A stretch of 37,464 nt of DNA from positions 1-37,464 of the forward strand of contig JABDAV010000023.1 of assembly GCA_013289015.1 (NCBI GenBank), read 5' to 3'. The DNA comes from Bacteroidota bacterium (GTDB lineage Bacteria > Bacteroidota > Bacteroidia > Chitinophagales > Chitinophagaceae). The notes under the pieces were generated by a model. That model saw nothing but the letters and a program-made list of their open reading frames with translations, was not told the origin of the DNA and made no database searches. This document shows, in pieces, positions 32,731 to 37,464 of the stretch. Both the position numbers and the translations under genes were made by a program. Every line of letters starts with the position of its first letter. Positions within the stretch are counted from its first letter, which is position 1.

Positions 32731-32890
32731 ATGAATTTAATCCCTCAAAAAATTCCGGCAAGTAATTCGCCAACCATTGGAAATTGTAATTTGATGTTCT
32801 GCTTGTATTGCATAAACTCAAAAAATATTCAATTAATACTTTAATAAAATTAAAGCTGTCAACACTCAGCAAAAATGTTTGCTTAATATT

Positions 32891-33292
32891 TTATTGAATC
32901 GTTGCTAAAGCTTGCGTACTAAAGCTATTGAACTTGGAAGCTGAATCCGGTTGGTCTGCTTTTAATTGACCATCAACGAAAATTTTAAGATCATATATAA
33001 GCGTGCCGGTGGTTGAGTTCTGACCCTGCACTTGTAGTTGTGCTGTAAAAGGTGAATAATGAATTGTAATAGATTTCGACCAGCCATTGGTTGAATCTAC
33101 TCCACTGGTTTCCCTAAGCACACCTATCGTATCGATATAATAAATATTATTGAACACCTGGTAATTATTAGATGTGATCTGATATTTAATCGTGTGTGAA
33201 ACAGGTGGTGCTGAAGATGAATCTTTCTTGCAGGAAAATAAATTGAATGCAATTATCAACAGGAACAAAATACAGGTACACCACTTTTGCAT
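32891..33292 (-). CDS. Hypothetical lipoprotein
   Basis: 133 residues from the ATG at 33292, which starts a lipoprotein signal (MQKWCTCILFLLIIAFNLFS then CKKDSSSAPP, lipobox FSC). The in-frame extension upstream to 33439 runs through the repeat DNA and is rejected. The mature part is beta-rich (HTIKYQITSNNYQVFNNIYY, then IDTIGVLRETSGVDSTNGW, SITIHYSPFTAQLQVQGQNS), like the small Ig-like lipoproteins common in this phylum. Function unknown. Divergent from the T9SS cargo gene. Confidence 0.7.
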   Translation of the reverse strand: MQKWCTCILFLLIIAFNLFSCKKDSSSAPPVSHTIKYQITSNNYQVFNNIYYIDTIGVLRETSGVDSTNGWSKSITIHYSPFTAQLQVQGQNSTTGTLIYDLKIFVDGQLKADQPDSASKFNSFSTQALATIQ

Positions 33293-33323
33293 ATTCTTTT
33301 TTTCAAAACTACATGTTTCTAAT

Positions 33324-33456
33324 GGTGTACTTGTGCCATGAGTTCTAAAATTATATATTAGCATTAGAATATCTTGATCCATTAATAATAACTGTATAAA
33401 CAAAGCACAAGTACGCCTATCCATAATGCCAGGCTGCATACTTGCGCCAGATAAGA
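33324..33456. repeat. ~89-bp direct repeat, copy 2 (33367-33456), with an extra arm
   Basis: The copy itself is 33367-33456 and shares its last 25 bases exactly with copy 1. Its hairpin is AGCACAAGTACGC (33404-33416) and GCATACTTGCGCC (33436-33448). A third related arm, GGTGTACTTGTGCC at 33324-33337, can pair with the first at 12 of 14 positions. It fills the space between the divergent lipoprotein gene and the T9SS cargo gene. Confidence 0.75.
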
Positions 33457-33510
33457 GCCTGAGATATGTACAATCAAATAAGTTTATGTATATTGAATAA
33501 AAATAGCTTC

Positions 33511-35121
33511 ATGAAAAAAATTTCTACGTTAGCAGTTTTGGTAGCATTTGGAATTGCCGCGCAATCGCAGAGCTATACTAAGACAATAACAACACCTTTC
33601 TATGTTAATGCCAACCGGTTAATAAATACAAAAGATGGCGGATGGATGACGATCGGCACTTCAACCACCTCTTTTGGCGACGTTTACGGTAATGATTTTT
33701 ATATTGTAAAATTCAAAGCAAACGGCAACGTAGGCTGGAGTAAGAGCTATGGTGCAAACACGAAACTTCCTGACTATGCATTGTCTGCAACAATTACAAA
33801 AGATACAGGTTATCTTATAAGCGGATCCAGTACAGATGCAACCGGGAAAAGTTTAGGAGCAGTTTTGAGAATTGACTCTCTTGGTAATAAACTATGGTGC
33901 AAAACTTTTTCTGATACACTTCCATTTTCTATTGTATCAGCTGTTCAAATCGCAGATGGAGGATATGTTTGTGGAGGGAACCTCGTGAATGGAAATAATC
34001 TAATCCCGGTGCTGATAAAACTTTCAGCCAGCGGAAGCGTAATAAACTACAAAAAAATAAAAATTGGAGCTTCAGGAGTATTTCGTAAAATAATTGCTGC
34101 AGATAATGGAGATTTAGTAATGTTATTGGATGACGGGCAGAGTTTTAGTAATAACAAAAAACTGATTGTAATAAGAACCACTAAAAATGAAGTTATAAAG
34201 TGGTCAAAACGATTCAGTGGCGGTTACTCCGATATTGGAAGGGATATTATAGAAACAAGAGATAAAGGTTTTGCTATTACAGGTGGAAGCACTTATGTGA
34301 AGCAAGGCAGTGCTAATTATCTATCATTTACTACAAAAATAGATAGCGTTGGCAATGTTCTATGGCGTCGTTCAATTAATGAAGGGGACAGGCAAGGCAG
34401 CGTACCTATGAGTGGGTATTCAATTTTAGAGAATGCTGATAAAAGTCTTGTTAGCTGTGGAGATGTGGCTTCAAGTTATGAAAATGTTTCTTTGGTAAAT
34501 TACAGCGGTTCGGGCACTTATATATCTTCCACAATTCTTCCTGTACCAACAATGTTTAGTACTTCACCTTCTTATGGCCGAGGTTTGATAAAAATAAAAA
34601 GCGGTTATGTTATTGCTGCCGAACAGAACGATAATGACATTGTAATTTTAAAAGCAAACAATGCTTTTGTTTTTTGTGAATCGCAAACAGCATTATCCCC
34701 AACTATACAGGACAGCGCTATTGTACTGGATAGTATTAATGCATCTTTTGTTAACCAAACCGGTATCACTGATATGGATAATTTGATTGTTATTGACCTG
34801 GCGACCAAATTACAAACTAAATGTCCGATAGATTCGCTTGCCGAAGCAACAAGTACTGAAAAATCTACTTTACCTGTAATCAATATTTATCCAAATCCGG
34901 TGGTTAATTATATTAACGTCGCTTTCAATACAAATAAAACGGGAAAGGCTTTGCTACAGGTATATGATGTAGCAGGAAACAATTTGCTGGAGGTACAGGC
35001 AAACACAACCGTTGGCAGAAATATAAAAATATTGAATACTTCTGCCTTACATAGGGGTATGTATAAATTAGTATTGTTAAATAATGGCATTCGAGTAACG
35101 CAAACTTTTTATAAACAATAG
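33511..35121 (+). CDS. Secreted protein with T9SS type A sorting domain
   Basis: 536 residues from the ATG at 33511 (signal peptide MKKISTLAVLVAFGIAAQSQ); an in-frame start at 33466 would precede the signal. The main part has repeated D-x-G-Y/W blocks (NTKDGGWMTIGTSTTSFGDV, TKDTGYLISGSSTDATGKSL, TRDKGFAITGGSTYVKQG), each ending in a GN-x-x-W strand, which suggests a beta-propeller-like domain. The last ~80 residues are the type A sorting signal: INIYPNPVVNYINVAFN, LQVYDVAGNNLLE and RGMYKLVLLNNG. It is therefore exported by the type IX system and probably cell-surface attached. Binding target unknown. Confidence 0.88.
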   Translation: MKKISTLAVLVAFGIAAQSQSYTKTITTPFYVNANRLINTKDGGWMTIGTSTTSFGDVYGNDFYIVKFKANGNVGWSKSYGANTKLPDYALSATITKDTGYLISGSSTDATGKSLGAVLRIDSLGNKLWCKTFSDTLPFSIVSAVQIADGGYVCGGNLVNGNNLIPVLIKLSASGSVINYKKIKIGASGVFRKIIAADNGDLVMLLDDGQSFSNNKKLIVIRTTKNEVIKWSKRFSGGYSDIGRDIIETRDKGFAITGGSTYVKQGSANYLSFTTKIDSVGNVLWRRSINEGDRQGSVPMSGYSILENADKSLVSCGDVASSYENVSLVNYSGSGTYISSTILPVPTMFSTSPSYGRGLIKIKSGYVIAAEQNDNDIVILKANNAFVFCESQTALSPTIQDSAIVLDSINASFVNQTGITDMDNLIVIDLATKLQTKCPIDSLAEATSTEKSTLPVINIYPNPVVNYINVAFNTNKTGKALLQVYDVAGNNLLEVQANTTVGRNIKILNTSALHRGMYKLVLLNNGIRVTQTFYKQ

Positions 35122-35201
35122 CTGTTATTTCATATGCTTGACTTTTCCGCAATGTTTCTTCGCCATGGCTTTGTGTGCGGTAGAACATTGCGGTTTTGAT
35201 T

Positions 35202-35690
35202 TCATCCTGCCCATCCTTCTCTGTCTAAACTCCTGTATTGAATGGCTTCCGCTAAATGTTCAACTTTTATATCAGCACTTGCAGCAAGATCAGCAACTGT
35301 GCGACTAACTTTTAAAATTCTATCATAAGCACGCGCTGATAAATTCAATTTTTCCATAGCACGCTTTAAGAGCGTTTCACCGGCTTGATTAATTACACAA
35401 ATCTCTCTCAGTTGCTTACTGCTCATCTGCGCATTACAATACATGCCTTCAGTATTTTTATAGCGTTCTGTTTGTATCTCTCTTGCTTTAATTACGCGTT
35501 CACGAATAGATGAAGAATCTTCACCTTTTGATTTCGTATTACTCAATTCACTAAATGCAACAGGTGTTACTTCAACATGCAAGTCAATTCTATCCAACAA
35601 CGGCCCTGATATTCTATTGAGATATTTCTGCACGGCTCCGGGCGGACAAGTACATTCCCTTTCAGGATGATTATAAAATCCGCAAGGGCA
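35202..35690 (-). pseudogene. comM: 5'-truncated comM/YifB (Mg-chelatase-like AAA ATPase), C-terminal third only
   Basis: About 163 residues matching the end of YifB/ComM: CPCGFYNHPERECTCPPG, KYLNRISGPLLDRIDLHVEV, LSARAYDRILKVSRTVADLA and IKVEHLAEAIQYRSLDR. ComM is a hexameric helicase promoting branch migration in transformation and is normally about 510 residues. Upstream of CPCG the expected MNP and the whole AAA core are missing; the frame instead continues into the antisense of the XRE gene. The rest of the gene is not in the window. The break is at about 35690-35700. A deletion, insertion or misassembly could each explain it. Confidence 0.88.
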
Positions 35691-35698
35691 TTCCTGCG

Positions 35699-36148
35699 TT
35701 GCCTTTTTCCAAGTGGCATACAACAGTACGTAGACCATTAGGTGATAAGTATGTAGAATGTCCGGTGACCCTAGGAGACAAGATACGAAACCGTCGGTTG
35801 GAATTACAGTTGCTGCAAAAAGAAGTTGCGGTGATCATTGGCGTAACCGAAGATTCCATTACTAATTGGGAGAGTAATTTGTGCGAACCAGAGGTTCGAT
35901 ACATGCCGGCAATAATCAAATTCCTCGGATATGTTCCGTTTACTACTGACTTAACATTGTTTAGTGAAAAACTTAAATACTATCGGCTCTTAAAAGGATT
36001 AACCCACCAACAAATGGGCAAAGTACTTAATGTCGATGGCAGTACTATTGGAAGTTGGGAAATTGGCAACCATAAACCGCATAAAAACAAATTATCGCAC
36101 ATTACCAAAAACCTTTCAGTTTTACTCAGTAATGTAAAGCTTGAATAA
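35699..36148 (+). CDS. XRE-type regulator with two helix-turn-helix units
   Basis: 149 residues. The first HTH covers about 25-63 (TLGDKIRNRRLELQLLQKEV, then VTEDSITNWESN) and is followed by PEVRYMPAIIKFLGYVPF, as in a family of Bacteroidota XRE proteins. A second HTH unit follows at about 88-130 (FSEKLKYYRLLKGLTHQQMG, then VDGSTIGSWEIGNHKP). The first in-frame start after the comM break is TTG at 35699, with GTG at 35765 as an alternative. The original 5' end may have been lost at the junction. It is the only regulator in the right-hand end of the window and its target is unknown. Confidence 0.8.
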   Translation: MPFSKWHTTVRRPLGDKYVECPVTLGDKIRNRRLELQLLQKEVAVIIGVTEDSITNWESNLCEPEVRYMPAIIKFLGYVPFTTDLTLFSEKLKYYRLLKGLTHQQMGKVLNVDGSTIGSWEIGNHKPHKNKLSHITKNLSVLLSNVKLE

Positions 36149-36226
36149 ATTTTTAATACCACCAGCAGCAATAAATTTAGTTGTGCATTATTTAATCCTT
36201 AGATTTATACTTTAAACACGTACTCC

Positions 36227-36403
36227 ATGAAACGACTATTGTCTATTATTCTCTTTATCACAATTTGCAGCTTCACCGCTAACAATTCAAGTAGTCACCT
36301 CGCTACCTGCACCGGAGCCAAAAATTGTAATGCGTGCAAAAATTGCAAATATTGTAAGCACTGCGCAAAAGACGGAGGTACGTGCGGTGTTTGTAAGAAA
36401 TGA
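36227..36403 (+). CDS. Small exported Cys-rich protein, 58 aa
   Basis: The ATG at 36227 gives MKRLLSIILFITICSFTA as a signal peptide, then NNSSSHLATCTG, then a compact domain with Cys at 28, 34, 37, 40, 43, 46, 53 and 56. Five of these form a run of C-x-x-C steps (CNACKNCKYCKHC) and the end is GGTCGVCKK. A metallothionein- or knottin-like fold binding metal or with disulfides is possible. The signal peptide puts it in the periplasm or outside. It is too short for usual gene finders. It stands alone, 78 bases after the XRE gene on the same strand. Confidence 0.65.
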   Translation: MKRLLSIILFITICSFTANNSSSHLATCTGAKNCNACKNCKYCKHCAKDGGTCGVCKK

Positions 36404-36493
36404 GAACGAATCTTATCTGCTGATTAAATTCATTTGATTAAACATATGCAACTATTTCAGCTGCATTAACGCTCTATTGCGGATTTATTTCAT

Positions 36494-36624
36494 TTACAAG
36501 AACCGAACAACCAGAAATCCAAGCATGAATGAAAGAATTGAAAACATATCTATCAACATACCTCTACCCATATAAAGTTTTCGATAATATTCTGCTCGTT
36601 CAAATCAATTAAGCGATCTTTCAT
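36494..36624 (-). pseudogene. Tiny membrane protein broken by a one-base frameshift
   Basis: The frame from the ATG at 36624 reads MKDRLIDLNEQ and is then lost. Adding one T to the three-T run (36602-36604 on the plus strand, as AAA) gives MKDRLIDFERAEYYRKLYMG, then a membrane helix DMFSILSFMLGFLVVRFL and stop, 43 residues. The partial protein at the right window edge aligns with it (DFEQAECYRKLY, then a helix) and has four T at the matching spot. So the gene has a homopolymer deletion, or the run is read wrongly. Confidence 0.6.
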
Positions 36625-36652
36625 TCAGACAATATACCCAATGCACTTGTTT

Positions 36653-36904
36653 TTAATGATGAAGTAAATTTAATTCGGTAATGATTGCTTGAATTAAGCG
36701 GGAATCAATTCGCTTAATCTGATGTTGATCTTGCCAGGGCATTTTAACGACCCTAAATTCGCCGCTATCATCCTGTTCAAAAAACAGCTTTTGACCATTT
36801 ACTTCTATTTCCAACTGATATGTATAGGGAAGGCGGATAATCGTACAGGGCAATTCCAACCGATCTTGATTGTACGTGATTGGAAGCACAAATTCATCTG
36901 GCAT
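36653..36904 (-). CDS. Hypothetical protein, 83 aa
   Basis: 83 residues from the ATG at 36904. It reads like a small beta domain (EFVLPITYNQDRLELPCTII, YQLEIEVNGQKLFFEQDDSG) followed by a C-terminal helix (IDSRLIQAIITELNLLHH). It has no signal peptide or membrane helix, and resembles small conserved proteins of Bacteroidota without known function. It lies between the two copies of the tiny membrane protein family on the same strand. Confidence 0.65.
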   Translation of the reverse strand: MPDEFVLPITYNQDRLELPCTIIRLPYTYQLEIEVNGQKLFFEQDDSGEFRVVKMPWQDQHQIKRIDSRLIQAIITELNLLHH

Positions 36905-37316
36905 GTGACAAATATAACCGCTTACAACACTTCACGCACATAACTACCCCTTGAAAAAGGTAACTATATACAACTTGTCTCATGTCAGAAAATGAAGATT
37001 GTTAAGAGAAATATTTTTAATTTTTTAAAGGGCAATATGTGTGGTGTATAAACCATAAAATAAATAACTATGAGTCTAATCATCAAGCAACCCATTTCAC
37101 CGGTTTTGTATAACCCTAACTTATAAAGAATTCACTACAAACGTGCTAATCTTATTTCAGAATGTAACTTACTTGCCTTAGCTACATAACTAAGATTTTT
37201 ATCTACGTCCAAAACGTAGGTTGTAATGTTATTTCAAATTAAGCTATTATCTTTGCTCTTTAAGGGTTTAGGGTTGAAAAACGAGCTTTGGTGTCTACCT
37301 CAGCTCTTTTTATTTG
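36905..37316. other. 412-base gene-poor stretch
   Basis: No gene of normal length. An 18-codon frame at 37070-37126 reads MSLIIKQPISPVLYNPNL then stops; its first residues resemble the start of larger phage-like proteins of this phylum and may be a gene remnant. A hairpin CTACGT-CCAAA-ACGTAG lies near 37203-37219, a TATCTTTG box at 37248-37255, and a terminator follows at 37283-37310. Confidence 0.4.
37283..37310 (+). terminator. Candidate terminator shortly after a -7 box
   Basis: GAGCT-TT-GGT-GTCT-ACC-TC-AGCTC (37283-37306) folds with an internal mismatch and is followed by TTTT ATTT. It lies only about 30 bases after TATCTTTG (37248-37255), so any transcript from that box would be a very short RNA. 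It would also end any transcript entering from the left. Confidence 0.45.
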
Positions 37317-37464
37317 TTACCTAAAAAATCCTATATCGCAGAAAAGTGCTGCGATAACAAATCCTAAGGCAAGAAAAAAAACAGAATAAAGTATACTCAT
37401 TTTCTTTTCTTTCAAGTATAGTTTTCGGTAACATTCAGCCTGTTCAAAATCAGATATGGTATGT
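37317..37464 (-). CDS. Tiny membrane protein, N-terminus at or just past the window edge
   Basis: A minus-strand frame open from the right edge to TAA at 37317-37319, 48 residues visible: HTISDFEQAECYRKLYLKEK, then a membrane helix with SILYSVFFLALGFVIAALF and the end CDIGFFR. It is homologous to the broken gene at 36494-36624, and by alignment its start should lie one or two codons beyond the window. Function unknown. Confidence 0.6.
   Translation of the reverse strand, partial: HTISDFEQAECYRKLYLKEKKMSILYSVFFLALGFVIAALFCDIGFFR

Noticed and set aside
32891..33439. Longer lipoprotein start at 33439
   Set aside because: It would translate the repeat DNA and put 49 unconserved residues before a clear lipoprotein signal at 33292.
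37070..37126. 18-codon gene
   Set aside because: Too short, with no ribosome-binding site or homologue in the window; at most a gene remnant.
1..37464. CRISPR array, rRNA or integrase-bearing prophage
   Set aside because: No regularly spaced repeats, rRNA-like conserved segments, or recombinase, capsid or terminase motifs were seen.

Overview
The window is AT-rich DNA from a member of the Bacteroidota, most likely Chitinophagaceae or a close relative. Supporting signs are a secreted protein with a C-terminal type IX secretion (T9SS) sorting domain, DUF4251 and DUF3052 family proteins, Lys-rich lipoprotein signals, scarce Shine-Dalgarno sequences, and -7 promoter boxes of the form TAnnTTTG. 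I saw no rRNA, tRNA or CRISPR array.

Layout. (1) 1-2108, minus strand: an ECF-like sigma factor, a membrane-anchored anti-sigma-like TPR protein, a 59-aa membrane peptide and the N-terminus of a secreted TPR protein, probably one operon. (2) 2358-3809: two tandem paralogous exported proteins and a convergent lipoprotein, separated by a bidirectional terminator. (3) 3898-5653: receiver, CheR and CheB as a tight cassette without CheA, CheW or an MCP. (4) 5871-11679: thioesterase, outer-membrane barrel protein, threonine aldolase and glucose-6-phosphate isomerase. (5) 11884-15180: patatin phospholipase, a SLOG/Rossmann-like protein, and a TIR/deoxyribosyltransferase-like plus TPR (TRAFs-binding type) protein. 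This is the best candidate for a little-described signalling or defence module. (6) 15242-22152: mostly housekeeping genes (beta-hydroxyacid dehydrogenase, pruA, a YciA-like thioesterase, a SIMPL protein, dprA). (7) 22203-23979: a frameshifted four-helix-bundle gene lying in frame with, and directly upstream of, glyA. (8) 24100-28235, minus strand: a DUF3052 gene, a strikingly symmetric five-hairpin element, then a class I isoprenoid-synthase-like gene paired with an alpha/alpha-toroid protein carrying a DxDD motif, then ExbD and ExbB. (9) 28552-35121: Uma2, recF, an M1 peptidase, and genes flanked by an ~89-bp direct repeat, ending with a T9SS cargo protein. (10) 35202-37464: a broken, accessory-looking end with a 5'-truncated comM, an XRE regulator abutting the break, a Cys-rich exported mini-protein, and two copies of a tiny membrane protein family, one of them frameshifted.

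The intergenic spaces carry several different inverted or direct repeat families. They account for most of the structure that the genes do not explain. Functions are assigned from protein motifs read by eye; no database search was possible.
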